64,000 nucleotides of DNA, from contig NZ_JBGCCH010000015.1 of assembly GCF_041261205.1 (NCBI RefSeq), forward strand, positions 124,001-188,000. The letters run 5' to 3'. The position numbers and the translations under genes were made by a program. Below, piece by piece: positions 25,460-34,143 of this stretch. The notes beneath the pieces are model-generated. The model worked only from the letters and a program-made list of their open reading frames with translations. It was not told the DNA's origin and ran no database searches. The DNA comes from Catenulispora sp. MAP5-51. Lineage in GTDB: Bacteria; Actinomycetota; Actinomycetes; Streptomycetales; Catenulisporaceae. Numbering within the stretch: position 1 is the stretch's first letter; each line of letters begins with the position of its first letter.

Positions 25460-26644
25460 ATGAGCACCCCCTCGGGACAGGACCAGATGACCACGCAGCA
25501 GGTGCCGGGACCGGGAAACGCGCCCGGGCAGCAGCCGAACGCAGGCCCCGCGCCCGCCGCGCAGGACCACCTCGCGACGCAGCAGGTGCCGGCGCCCGGG
25601 TACGCGGCCGGGCAGCAGCCCAACGCAGGCCCGGCTTCCGCCGCGCAGGACCACTTCGCGACACAGCAGGTCCCGGCGCCCGGATACGCGGCCGGGCAGC
25701 AGCCGAACACCGCCGCGGGCTATGGGCCGCCGCAGCAGCAAGGCAGCTTCGCCGGCCAGCCCGGCATACCCGCTCAGCAGGGCCAGCCCGGACCCGGCCA
25801 GTACGCCCAACCCGGCTTCGCCCCGAACCAGCACCAGAATCAGTACCAGCAGCCCGCCTTCGCCGGCCCCGACCCCTTCCCGCAGGCCAAGGCGAGCTTC
25901 GGCGCCGCGCTGCAGTCGGAGTGGACCAAGATCCGCAGCGTCCGGTCCACCTTCTGGACGCTGCTGATCACCATGGTCATCACCATCGGCCTGGGCTCGC
26001 TGATCGCCCTGGGCTCCTCCAGCCACCCCTCGCCGGATGACGACTTCACCGCGAACTCCATGTCCGGCCTGTTCTTCGGGCAGCTGGTGATCGTGGTGTT
26101 CGGCGCGATGGCGATCACCGCCGAGTACAGCACCGGCATGATCCGCACCTCGCTGACCAGCCAGCCGCGCCGCGGCACGCTGTTCTGGGCCAAGGCCGCG
26201 ATCGTCGCGGCGGTGGCGCTGGTGGTCGGGCTGGTCTGCTCGTTCGTGTCCTTCTTCATCGCCACGGCCATCTATTCCGGGCACGGCATCACCGTGAGCC
26301 TGTCCGACCCCGGCGTGCTGCGCGCGGTGATCGGCGGGGGCCTGTACATGACCGGCACCGCACTGCTGGCGTTCGGGCTCGGCGCGATCCTGCGGCACAC
26401 CGCCGGCGCGATCACGACCGCGGTGGGCCTGCTGTTCGTGCTGTTCATCCTGGTGCAGTTCCTGCCGGGCACCTGGCGCACCGACATCAGCAAGTGGATC
26501 CCGTTCAACGCCGGGCTGCAGATCATCACGACCCGGCCGCAGGACGACATGCTCTCGCCGTGGGCCGGGTTCGCGGTGTTCGCCGCATATGCCGCGGCAG
26601 CAGTGATCGGTGGCGCGATCGTCATGCGCAAGAAAGACGCGTAG
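25460..26644 (+). CDS. ABC-2-type permease with repetitive Pro/Gln-rich N terminus, module A
   Basis: The 394-residue protein has a 145-residue cytoplasmic, Gln/Pro/Ala-rich N terminus with three copies of a 28-residue repeat, then an ABC-2 membrane domain: E-W-T-K-I-R-S-V-R-S-T-F-W, five further helices, and the conserved AEYSTGMIRTSL loop. It should form the membrane part of an exporter with the ATPase immediately upstream. The repeat region is missing from the paralogous permease at 27805-28644, so it was probably acquired in this copy. The exported substrate is unknown. Confidence 0.88.
   Translation: MSTPSGQDQMTTQQVPGPGNAPGQQPNAGPAPAAQDHLATQQVPAPGYAAGQQPNAGPASAAQDHFATQQVPAPGYAAGQQPNTAAGYGPPQQQGSFAGQPGIPAQQGQPGPGQYAQPGFAPNQHQNQYQQPAFAGPDPFPQAKASFGAALQSEWTKIRSVRSTFWTLLITMVITIGLGSLIALGSSSHPSPDDDFTANSMSGLFFGQLVIVVFGAMAITAEYSTGMIRTSLTSQPRRGTLFWAKAAIVAAVALVVGLVCSFVSFFIATAIYSGHGITVSLSDPGVLRAVIGGGLYMTGTALLAFGLGAILRHTAGAITTAVGLLFVLFILVQFLPGTWRTDISKWIPFNAGLQIITTRPQDDMLSPWAGFAVFAAYAAAAVIGGAIVMRKKDA
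25481..25717 (+). repeat. 84-bp tandem repeat, about 2.8 copies, in the permease gene
   Basis: Units start at 25481, 25565 and 25649, exactly 84 bases (28 codons) apart, each with the QQVPxPG and AGQQPN cores. Units 2 and 3 are nearly identical, which points to recent duplication. Confidence 0.9.
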
Positions 26645-26679
26645 GGACTGCTTTTTCAGGCCTTTTCAGTAAGCTGAGG

Positions 26680-26704
26680 CGGAGCCGGTCGCAGGCCGGC
26701 TCCG
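26680..26704 (+). terminator. Hairpin between the two ABC modules
   Basis: A perfect 9-bp stem CGGAGCCGG with a seven-base loop lies 35 bases after the first permease stop and 27 bases before the second ATPase start. It may terminate or attenuate read-through. Confidence 0.55.
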
Positions 26705-26731
26705 TCTCGTGCTGTCTTCAGGGGGCCCGCC

Positions 26732-27808
26732 GTGATCGAAGTGCACGACCTGTCCAAACGGTACGGCGACAAGATCGCCGTGGACCATCTGACGTTCGCT
26801 GTGCAACCGGGCCGGATCACCGGCTTCCTGGGCCCGAACGGCGCCGGCAAGTCCACCACGATGCGGCTGATCCTGGGTCTGGACCGCCCGCACTCCGGCC
26901 GGGCCACCATCGGCGGCGTCCCCTACGCGGACCTGCGCGAACCGCTGCGCAAGGTGGGCGCGCTCCTGGAGGCCCGCGCCGTGCACACCGGCCGCTCGGC
27001 CTACAACCACCTGTGGTGCCTGGCGCAGAGCCAGGGCCTGCCCAAGTCCCGGGTCGACGAGGCCCTGGCCCTGGTGGGCCTGACCGAGGTGGCGCGCAAG
27101 CGGGCCGGCGGCTTCTCCCTGGGCATGGGCCAGCGCCTGGGCATCGCGGCCGCGCTGCTGGGCGATCCGCAGGTGCTGATCCTGGACGAGCCGGTCAACG
27201 GGCTCGACCCGGAGGGCGTGCTGTGGATCAGGAACCTGATGAAGTCGCTGGCCGACGCCGGCAAGACCATCTTCGTCTCCTCCCATCTGATGAGCGAGAT
27301 GGCGCAGACCGCCGACCACCTGGTGGTGATCGGACGCGGCCGGCTGATCGCCGACGAGTCGAAGGACGCGTTCATCGCGCGCTCCTCGGAACGCTCGGTG
27401 CTGGTGCGCACGCCGCAGCCGGCGCAGCTGGCCAAGGAACTGGCCCGGGACGCGATCACGGGCAACGGAAACGGCAATGGAAACGGCAACGGCAACGGCT
27501 CCAGCCCCGCCTCCGACGACGATTCCGACGGCGCGGTGACCGTGACCACCGCCGACGACGGCGCCCTGATCGTGCGCGGCATGGATGCCGCCGAGATCGG
27601 CGAGAAGGCCGCCGCGGCCCGCGTCGTCCTGCACGAGCTGACCCCGCAGCGGGCCTCGCTGGAAGAGGCGTTCATGGAGCTGACCCGCGGCGCGGTCGAG
27701 TACCACGTGGAACTGGACCAGCACCGCGACCCGGCTCCGGTCCCGCCCCAGGACGTACCCGTGGTCCCGGCGGCCGCGCCGGTTTCCGAGAGCGAGGCCG
27801 CCGAATGA
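26732..27808 (+). CDS. ABC transporter ATP-binding protein, module B
   Basis: The 358-residue ATPase has Walker A GPNGAGKST, signature SLGMGQRLG, Walker B VLILDEPVNGLDP and the H-loop SSHLMSEM, and is closely related to the ATPase of module A. It differs by an insert of (Gly-Asn)6 followed by Ser/Asp residues (about 243-270). It starts at GTG and its stop overlaps the permease start (ATGA), giving translational coupling. The export substrate is unknown. Confidence 0.93.
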   Translation: MIEVHDLSKRYGDKIAVDHLTFAVQPGRITGFLGPNGAGKSTTMRLILGLDRPHSGRATIGGVPYADLREPLRKVGALLEARAVHTGRSAYNHLWCLAQSQGLPKSRVDEALALVGLTEVARKRAGGFSLGMGQRLGIAAALLGDPQVLILDEPVNGLDPEGVLWIRNLMKSLADAGKTIFVSSHLMSEMAQTADHLVVIGRGRLIADESKDAFIARSSERSVLVRTPQPAQLAKELARDAITGNGNGNGNGNGNGSSPASDDDSDGAVTVTTADDGALIVRGMDAAEIGEKAAAARVVLHELTPQRASLEEAFMELTRGAVEYHVELDQHRDPAPVPPQDVPVVPAAAPVSESEAAE

Positions 27809-28644
27809 CCGCCACGACGCCCGACACCGTCCCGGCCCCCGCGGTCGAAGCCCGCGGCGGCGCCGCGTTCCCGCGCCTGCTGGCGATGGAATGGACCAAG
27901 CTGCGCAGCGTGCGCTCCACGGTGTGGTCGCTGCTGGCCTTCGTGATCCTGACGCTCGGCCTGTCCGCCCTGCTCACCTGGCTGCAGGTGAACCAGTGGG
28001 ACAAGCTCGACCCCAGCCAGCAGGAGTCCTACCGGCGCGACGCGACCGGCAACATCCTGGGCTCCGGCTTCGTGCTGGGCCAGCTGGCGATCTGCGTCCT
28101 GGGCGCCATGGTGATCACGACCGAGTACAGCACCGGCATGATCCGCGCCTCGGTGCTCGCGGCCCCCAAGCGGACGCCCATGCTGGCCGCGAAGGTCGTG
28201 GTGTTCGCCGTCGTGACGTTCGTGATCGGCGAGATCGTGGCCTTCGGCGCGTTCTTCATCGCGGCCCCGATCATCCACAGCAAGGTGCAGGTGAGCCTGG
28301 GCGACAAGGGCGTCCTGCGGGCCCTGTTCGGCGCGGGTCTGTACCTGATGATGCTCGGCCTGTTCGCGCTGGCGATCGGCGCCCTGCTGCGGCAGACCGC
28401 GGCCGCCATCACCGGCGTCATCGCGTTCGTCGAGGTGCTGGCACCGCTGGCCCAGCTGCTGCCGGGCTCGTGGGGCAAGCACGTGCACGCCTACCTCCCG
28501 ACCGAGGCCGGGCACCTGGTCGCCCAGACGGTGCCGGGGAAGAACGACCTGTTGTCCGCCTGGCAGGGATTCGGCGTGTTCACGCTCTGGACCGCGCTCC
28601 TGCTGGTCGTCGCCGGGTGGCTGCTGAAACGGCGCGACGCCTAG
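27805..28644 (+). CDS. ABC-2-type permease, module B
   Basis: The 279-residue protein has six hydrophobic segments and the same landmarks as the module A permease: E-W-T-K-L-R-S-V-R-S-T-V-W before helix 1 and TEYSTGMIRASVLAAPKR after helix 2. Its short 28-residue N terminus lacks the repeats. The start overlaps the stop of its ATPase. The two modules are clearly a tandem duplication with divergence, and mixed complexes are possible. Confidence 0.9.
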   Translation: MTATTPDTVPAPAVEARGGAAFPRLLAMEWTKLRSVRSTVWSLLAFVILTLGLSALLTWLQVNQWDKLDPSQQESYRRDATGNILGSGFVLGQLAICVLGAMVITTEYSTGMIRASVLAAPKRTPMLAAKVVVFAVVTFVIGEIVAFGAFFIAAPIIHSKVQVSLGDKGVLRALFGAGLYLMMLGLFALAIGALLRQTAAAITGVIAFVEVLAPLAQLLPGSWGKHVHAYLPTEAGHLVAQTVPGKNDLLSAWQGFGVFTLWTALLLVVAGWLLKRRDA

Positions 28645-28656
28645 CGGCCGCGCGCC

Positions 28657-29754
28657 CTACCCCCACCAGAAGGCGGCGGCGATCAGGACGTAGAGCCCGA
28701 TCATCGCAGAGCCCTCCAGCCAGTCCGACTCCCCGTCGGAGATCAGATACAACACCGACAGGGTCGCCATCCCGACCGTGGTCACCAGCATCGGGTTGAA
28801 CACGAGGGTGAACGCCGGCCCGCCGATCACCGGCGAGAGCAGGACCAGCGCCGGCGCCAGCACCAGGGCGATCTGCAGCGGGCTGTTCAGCACCACCGAC
28901 AGCGCGTGGTCGGTGCGGTTCTGCCAGGCCAGCTTCACCCCGACCGCGTTCTCGACGGCGTTCCCGGCCAGGGCCACGATCACCAGGCCGGAGAACGCCT
29001 GCGAGATGTGCAGGGCGTTCATCGCCGGCGTCAGGGCCTTGACGAACTGGTCGGACACGTACGCCGCACCGGCCGCCGCGCAGACCAGCACTCCGATCGC
29101 GACCCACAGCGGCCAGGGGTTGTCGGCGTCCAGCTCCTGCTTCACCTCCGCCGCGTCCTCGGCGGCGGTGGGTTCCAGGTCGCGGCGCAGGCTCACCGGG
29201 ATCGACAGGGCGAAGACCGCGAGCAGCACCACGGCGGTGACCCGGGCCAGCGCGACCTCGTGCCCGGCCGCCGGGGAGTGGATGTAGGCGGCCAGGCTGG
29301 GGATCAGCATCGAGGCCACCGACAGGATCATCAGGCCCATGATCAGCCGCGCCCGCTGGATCGAGAACCGCAGGATCCCGTGCCGCGCGCTGCCCACCAC
29401 GAACGACAGGCCCAGCACCAGCAGCAGGTTCGCCATGATCGAGCCGATGATCGCCGAACTGACCACGGTGGTCAGGCCGGCGCGCAGCGCGAACACCGAC
29501 ACGAACAGCTCCGGCAGGTTGCCCAGCGCCCCCTGCAGGACGCCGACCGCCCCGGCCCCGAGCCGGTCGGCGAGGTGGTCCACCGCGCGCCCGACCATCG
29601 CCGCCACCAGGGTGACGGCGACGCCGGTCACCAGGAACGGGAGCAGGGAGCCCGACGTCACCAGTGCCGAGCCCAGGACCGCGAGCCCGGTCAACCCGAA
29701 CAGGATCAGGTCCGACCGGGAGAAAACTCGTGAGGCCCCCGTGAGTGCGGTCAT
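28657..29754 (-). CDS. Ca2+/cation antiporter (CaCA superfamily, CAX-like)
   Basis: The 365-residue protein has about eleven membrane helices and two alpha repeats: GALGNLPELFVSVFALRAG in the first half and VALAGNAVENAVGVKLAW in the second, the GN-x-x-E motifs that bind the cation. A hydrophilic acidic loop (residues about 210-235) separates the halves. It should expel Ca2+ or another cation in exchange for protons. It starts 20 bases after the methyltransferase stop on the same strand, so both may be cotranscribed, and ends 12 bases from the convergent ABC permease. Confidence 0.88.
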   Translation of the reverse strand: MTALTGASRVFSRSDLILFGLTGLAVLGSALVTSGSLLPFLVTGVAVTLVAAMVGRAVDHLADRLGAGAVGVLQGALGNLPELFVSVFALRAGLTTVVSSAIIGSIMANLLLVLGLSFVVGSARHGILRFSIQRARLIMGLMILSVASMLIPSLAAYIHSPAAGHEVALARVTAVVLLAVFALSIPVSLRRDLEPTAAEDAAEVKQELDADNPWPLWVAIGVLVCAAAGAAYVSDQFVKALTPAMNALHISQAFSGLVIVALAGNAVENAVGVKLAWQNRTDHALSVVLNSPLQIALVLAPALVLLSPVIGGPAFTLVFNPMLVTTVGMATLSVLYLISDGESDWLEGSAMIGLYVLIAAAFWWG

Positions 29755-29774
29755 GCCGGGGACTATAAGGGATC

Positions 29775-30539
29775 TCAGGCTTCGGGCTTGCGCGCCTCGA
29801 TCAGGAACCGCCGTGAATACGCCACGAAAGACCCCTCGCGGCCGATGTGCTCATGCAGCCGCAGCAAGTCGTCACGGTACTTCTCGACGGTGAAGTCCGG
29901 AACGAACCAGATCACCTTGCGCAGGAAGTAGACCATGGCGCCGACGTCGAAGAACTCCATCTTCAGCTCGGCCTCCTGCAGGCCCACGAGCTCCAGGCCG
30001 TTCTTCGCGACCTCCTGGCGCGCCAGCTCCGGCTCGCGGAAGCTCTTGCCGGTCGGCTTGGGGCCCAGGAACCACTCGTAGACCTCGTGGCCGCTGTCCG
30101 GGCCGATGTGCTGGGAGAAGTAGGTCCCGCCGGGGGCCAGGACCCGGGCGATCTCCCGCCAGTGCGCCATCACCGGGTGGCGGCTGGTGACCAGGTCGAA
30201 AGCGTTGTCGGCGAACGGCAGCGGCGGCTCGTCCTCGTCGAAGACGACCACCACGCCCTTGTCCCGCAGGTTCTTCTGCGCGACCGCGACGTTCGGCGGC
30301 CAGCCCTCGGTGGCGGCCATGGCCCCGGAGGCCCGCTGCGGCACCCCGGCCAGCACCTCGCCGCCGCCGGTCTGGATGTCCAGGTGCAGGTGCGCCAGGC
30401 CGATGCGCTCCCCCATCTGCCGCTGGTAGCCCCACGGCGGGCGCTCCTCGGTGGCGCGGCCGTCCAGCCAGGAGAAGTCCCAGCCGCTGACGTCGACCGC
30501 GTCGGCCTCCGCGATCAAATCCTCGAATGTGCGGTCCAT
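29775..30539 (-). CDS. SAM-dependent methyltransferase, class I
   Basis: The 254-residue protein contains a class I methyltransferase fold: LHLDIQTGGGEVLAG as the SAM-binding motif I, an acidic PLPFADNAFDLVTSRHPVMAHW segment typical of Methyltransf_11 proteins and LAPGGTYFSQHIG. The acceptor is unknown. ATG 30539 is the first start after a 127-base gap holding the second quadruplex element. The Ca2+ antiporter gene follows after 20 bases. Confidence 0.85.
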   Translation of the reverse strand: MDRTFEDLIAEADAVDVSGWDFSWLDGRATEERPPWGYQRQMGERIGLAHLHLDIQTGGGEVLAGVPQRASGAMAATEGWPPNVAVAQKNLRDKGVVVVFDEDEPPLPFADNAFDLVTSRHPVMAHWREIARVLAPGGTYFSQHIGPDSGHEVYEWFLGPKPTGKSFREPELARQEVAKNGLELVGLQEAELKMEFFDVGAMVYFLRKVIWFVPDFTVEKYRDDLLRLHEHIGREGSFVAYSRRFLIEARKPEA

Positions 30540-30636
30540 GGCGGAAATGATCGCGGGTCGGTGCGTCGATCGCCAAGAGCGCGGCGTGTCGGTGCCCTGA
30601 GTTTTAATCAAACTTGCGACGCGAAGCGTTTCCTTA

Positions 30637-30666
30637 ACGGGCGGTGGTGGGAGACGGGCGGGCCCT
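30637..30666 (+). repeat. G-quadruplex-capable intergenic element, copy 2
   Basis: The element has the same four GGG runs and loop lengths (7, 4, 1) as the copy at 19137-19166, with two substitutions in 30 bases. It directly abuts the stop codon of the small gene at 30667-30987, which is transcribed from the opposite strand, so that mRNA would carry the C-rich complement. Confidence 0.7.
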
Positions 30667-30987
30667 TTACCTGGACCGGCGCCGCGACCGCGCGTTCCAG
30701 CACGGCGTGTGCCAGTGCCGCCGGTCCTGCACGCCGACGCCGTGGTCCTCCTTGGGCCAGGCCACGATGTGCGGCACCCCGGCCCGGATCTCCTGCTCGC
30801 AGCCCGGGCACCGGTACACCTTCTGCGCGGCCTGCCCGGGGATCCCACGCACGGCCCAGTCCCGGCCGTCGGGTCCGTTCTCGATCCGGTCGAAACCCAG
30901 GACCCGGGAGGCCATGCGGGCGTTCGCGCCGTCCTGTTCGTCGTCGGGGACGTCGGAGCGGCGGGGCGGGCGGCGGCGCGGGCTCAT
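30667..30987 (-). CDS. Small protein with a probable zinc site (C-x2-C ... H-x-H-x2-C)
   Basis: The 106-residue protein has an Arg/Pro-rich N terminus, then YRCPGCEQEIRAGVPHIVAWP and RRHWHTPCW. The spacing C60, C63, H73, H91/H93 and C96 suggests a zinc ribbon or HNH-remnant fold. A very similar protein occurs in Streptomyces, often labelled ATP/GTP-binding protein without evidence. GGAGG lies only one base before ATG 30987, unusually close, and an earlier start at 31026 adds 13 unconserved residues. The function is unknown. Confidence 0.75.
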   Translation of the reverse strand: MSPRRRPPRRSDVPDDEQDGANARMASRVLGFDRIENGPDGRDWAVRGIPGQAAQKVYRCPGCEQEIRAGVPHIVAWPKEDHGVGVQDRRHWHTPCWNARSRRRSR

Positions 30988-31057
30988 ACCTCCAGGGTAA
31001 TCAGCCCGCGCCCGGCATTCGGCCACCCGGTCACCGCGCCGCTCGGAACCGTCTCGG

Positions 31058-32845
31058 CTAGCGGGACCCGTAGTCCCGGAACCCGCGACCCGCCTTGCGT
31101 CCCAGGTATCCCGCGGTCACCAGGTGTTCCAGCAGCGGCGCCGGCGCGAAGCCGGGCTCGCGGAACTCCAGGTACAGCACCCGCTGGATGGCCAGCGACA
31201 CGTCCAGGCCCACCACGTCCAGCAGCTCGAACGGGCCCATCGGGTAGCCGCAGCCGCGCTTCATCGCGGTGTCGATGTCCTCGCTGGTGGCGTAGTGCGC
31301 CTCCAGCATCTTCACCGCGTCGTTCAGGTACGGGAACAGCAGCGCGTTCACGATGAACCCGGCGCGGTCGCCGCAGTCCACCGCCACCTTGCCCAGCTTG
31401 GCGCACACGGCGTGCACCGTGGCGACCACGTCGTCCGCGGTCTTCACGGTGCGCACCACCTCGACCAGCTTCATCACCGGCGCCGGGTTGAAGAAGTGCA
31501 CGCCCACCACGTCGGCCGGCCGCTGCGTGGCCATCGCGCACTCGATGACCGGCAGCGAGGAGGTCGTGGTGGCCAGGATGGCGCCGGGCTTGCACAGCTC
31601 GTCGAAGTTCGCGAACAGCGCGCGCTTGACCTCGACGTCCTCCACGACCGCCTCGACCACCAGGTCGGCCTCGGCCAGCTCGGCCAGGTCGACGGTGCCG
31701 TGCAGGCGGGCCAGCGCCGCGTCCCGGTCCTGCTCGGTGAGCTTCCCGCGCTGCACCGCCTTCTCCAGCGAGCGCCCGATCGCCGCGCGGGCGGCCTCCA
31801 CCTTGGCCGTGGCCCGGGCCACCAGCACGGTGTCGTACCCGGCCTTGACGCAGACCTCCGCGATGCCGTTGGCCATCGTGCCCGAGCCCACGACGGCGAT
31901 CCGGCGCACCTGGCGCACCTGGTCGCCGTGCCGGGCGCCGCCGGCGGCCGGGGTCTGCTCGTCGTCGACCACGACCGGGGAGTCAGAGCTCTCATACGTG
32001 TAGAAGCCGCGGCCGGTCTTGCGGCCGAGCAGGCCCGCGGTCGCCATCTGCTTCAGGATCGGCGCCGGGGCGTGCAGCCGGTCGCGCCCCTGCTTGTACA
32101 TCGTGTCCAGGATCTCGTAGGCGGTGTCGATCCCGATCAGGTCCAGCAGCGCCAGCGGGCCCATGGGCAGGCCGCAGCCGAGCTTCATGGCGGTGTCGAT
32201 GTCCTCGCGGGTGGCGTACTTCTGCTCGTACATCGACACCGCGTGGTTCAGGTAGCCGAACAGCAGCGCGTTGGCGATGAAGCCGGCGCGGTCGCCGCAG
32301 GTGACGTCGTCCTTGCCGAGCCGGCGCACCAGGGCCTCGACGTCGTCGACCACCTCCGGGTCGGTGACCACGGTGCGCACCACCTCGGCCAGCTTCATGA
32401 CCGTCGCCGGGTTGAAGAAGTGCACGCCCACCACGCGCGAGGGCCGCGCGGTGGCCACCGAGATCTCGGTCACCGACAGCGCCGAGGTGTTGGTGGCCAG
32501 GACCGTCTCGGGGGGACAGATCGCGTCCAGCCGCTGGAAGACCGAGCGCTTGAGCGCCAGGTCCTCCGGCACGGCCTCCACGACCAGCTCGGCCGCGGCC
32601 AGGTCGTCCAGGCTGGTGCTGAAGGTGATCCGGTCGGTGAGCTCGGCGGCCTCGGCGTCGGTCAGCTTTCCGCGCTTGACCGCGCGCGCCACGGAGGCCT
32701 GCAGGTGGCCGCGGCCGCGGGCCAGGCCGGCGTCGTCGACCTCGACGCCGATGACCTTGATGCCGTTGCGGGCCATGACTTCGGCGATGCCGGCACCCAT
32801 GGTGCCCAGGCCGACGACGCCGATGGTGGTGAACTCGCGGGGCAT
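31058..32845 (-). CDS. Fused double 3-hydroxyacyl-CoA / 3-hydroxybutyryl-CoA dehydrogenase
   Basis: The 595-residue protein consists of two complete dehydrogenase units. Unit 1 (about 1-285) has GLGTMGAGIAE and unit 2 (about 315-595) has GSGTMANGIAE as NAD-binding loops. Both keep the catalytic VGVHFFNPA His, the Asn in GDRAGFI-x-N and a GPLALLDLIG- or GPFELLDVVG-type C-terminal domain. It oxidises or reduces 3-hydroxyacyl-CoA. AAGGAGA precedes the ATG. A TTACYnnnnAGTA site lies about 60 bases upstream. It is distinct from FadB, as no enoyl-CoA hydratase domain is present. Confidence 0.93.
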   Translation of the reverse strand: MPREFTTIGVVGLGTMGAGIAEVMARNGIKVIGVEVDDAGLARGRGHLQASVARAVKRGKLTDAEAAELTDRITFSTSLDDLAAAELVVEAVPEDLALKRSVFQRLDAICPPETVLATNTSALSVTEISVATARPSRVVGVHFFNPATVMKLAEVVRTVVTDPEVVDDVEALVRRLGKDDVTCGDRAGFIANALLFGYLNHAVSMYEQKYATREDIDTAMKLGCGLPMGPLALLDLIGIDTAYEILDTMYKQGRDRLHAPAPILKQMATAGLLGRKTGRGFYTYESSDSPVVVDDEQTPAAGGARHGDQVRQVRRIAVVGSGTMANGIAEVCVKAGYDTVLVARATAKVEAARAAIGRSLEKAVQRGKLTEQDRDAALARLHGTVDLAELAEADLVVEAVVEDVEVKRALFANFDELCKPGAILATTTSSLPVIECAMATQRPADVVGVHFFNPAPVMKLVEVVRTVKTADDVVATVHAVCAKLGKVAVDCGDRAGFIVNALLFPYLNDAVKMLEAHYATSEDIDTAMKRGCGYPMGPFELLDVVGLDVSLAIQRVLYLEFREPGFAPAPLLEHLVTAGYLGRKAGRGFRDYGSR

Positions 32846-32905
32846 GGGTATCCGTCTCCTTGAGTTTTGGTGACTCGCAGCTCCTTAGAGGGATGGAGTC
32901 TGCGG

Positions 32906-32918
32906 TTACTCGTCAGTA
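32906..32918. promoter_or_regulatory. TTACYnnnnAGTA operator candidate upstream of the fused dehydrogenase
   Basis: TTACTCGTCAGTA is identical over 13 bases to the site at 8831-8843. It lies between the dehydrogenase and the divergent LLM oxidoreductase. Confidence 0.6.
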
Positions 32919-32990
32919 TCCACGCGACACCCCCGTTCTGACAGCACCTTCTTCCCTGTGAGAGTGCCCACACGGGCGGACACTGGGAGC

Positions 32991-33962
32991 ATGCGGATCG
33001 GCGTCTTCCTGTTGGCAGCGGGCTTTCCGGGCTTCTCCCCGGAGCAGACGCTGCGCACCGCTCTGGAGTACGGCTCCGCCGCCGAGGACGCCGGGTTCGA
33101 CGACGTCTTCGTGGCCGAGCACCATTTCATGCCGTACGGCACCTGCCCTTCAGCTCTCACTTTCGCCGCACTGCTGGCCGGACGCACCCGGAGGATCGGG
33201 ATCGGGACCGCCGTGACGGTCCTGTCCACGGCGCACCCGGTCGCGGTGGCCGAGCAGGCGGCGATGCTCGACGTGCTCACCGGCGGGCGGTTCACGCTGG
33301 GGGTCGGGCGCGGCGGGCCGTGGGTGGACCTGGAGGTCTTCGGCACCGGGATGGAGGGGCTGTCGCACCGGGCCTTCGCCGAGGGGCTGGACGTCCTGTG
33401 CGCCTGGCGTTCGCAGGACTCTGTTTCCTACGACGGCGAGTTCCACCGGTTCCGCGAGGTCCCCGTGGTGCCGCGCGGGCGTCCGCGGATGCTGGTGGCG
33501 TGCACCTCGCCGGAGACGGCGGCGATGGCGGCCGCCCGACGGCTGCCGATGCTGCTCGGCATGCACTGCGACGACGCCGAGAAGGCGGCGATGGTGCGGG
33601 CCCACGGAGTCCGCGCGCCGCATGCCTCGGTCGTGGTGGCCCACGTCGCCGAGTCCCGCGCGGCGGGTATCAGCCTTCTGCGACAGACGATGCCGGCGTG
33701 GCTGCGCCCCGGCATGGACGCGCACGTCCGGTTCGACGGGACCAGGCAGCCGATGCGCGACCCCGACGCCTACGCCGAGCACCTGACGGCGATCCACCCG
33801 ATCGGGCCGGCCTCGTACTGCGCCGACCGCATCCTGCAGGCCCGGCAGGCCACCGGGATCGACCACTTCCTGCTCTTCGTCGAGGGCGGCGGCCCCGAGC
33901 ACACGCTGGAGAACATCAAGACTTTGGGAAGTTCAGTGCTACCGCTATTACGCAACGCCTGA
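32991..33962 (+). CDS. LLM-class flavin-dependent oxidoreductase (luciferase-like)
   Basis: The 323-residue protein has the bacterial luciferase TIM-barrel pattern: FDDVFVAEHHFMPYG, RTRRIGIGTAVTVLSTAHPVAVAEQAAMLDVLTGGRFTLGVGRGG and a C-terminal segment IDHFLLFVEGGG. It probably uses reduced FMN or F420 to oxidise an unknown substrate. ATG 32991 fits the family start; a GTG at 32958 in frame is possible. It is divergent from the fused dehydrogenase and may share its regulatory region. A strong terminator follows. Confidence 0.85.
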   Translation: MRIGVFLLAAGFPGFSPEQTLRTALEYGSAAEDAGFDDVFVAEHHFMPYGTCPSALTFAALLAGRTRRIGIGTAVTVLSTAHPVAVAEQAAMLDVLTGGRFTLGVGRGGPWVDLEVFGTGMEGLSHRAFAEGLDVLCAWRSQDSVSYDGEFHRFREVPVVPRGRPRMLVACTSPETAAMAAARRLPMLLGMHCDDAEKAAMVRAHGVRAPHASVVVAHVAESRAAGISLLRQTMPAWLRPGMDAHVRFDGTRQPMRDPDAYAEHLTAIHPIGPASYCADRILQARQATGIDHFLLFVEGGGPEHTLENIKTLGSSVLPLLRNA

Positions 33963-34003
33963 GCGGGTAGGAGTGCTGCCGGAGACAAAAGACAAAGAAG
34001 AGC

Positions 34004-34037
34004 CGGTGGCGTCCCCTGCCCCCTGGGACGCCACCGG
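34004..34037. terminator. Strong bidirectional hairpin terminator
   Basis: A perfect 13-bp stem CCGGTGGCGTCCC with an eight-base loop is preceded by an A-rich run and followed by CCTTT, between the convergent LLM and SCO5389-type genes. Confidence 0.85.
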
Positions 34038-34143
34038 CCTTTCGCAAGTCCTCCGGCCTCGATTCGGGATGCCCGCACCAGCCCGTTCTCAGTACGGCTA
34101 TCCGAACCCGAACCGTCCCCACCAGCTCCGCAGGACCCGCGGC

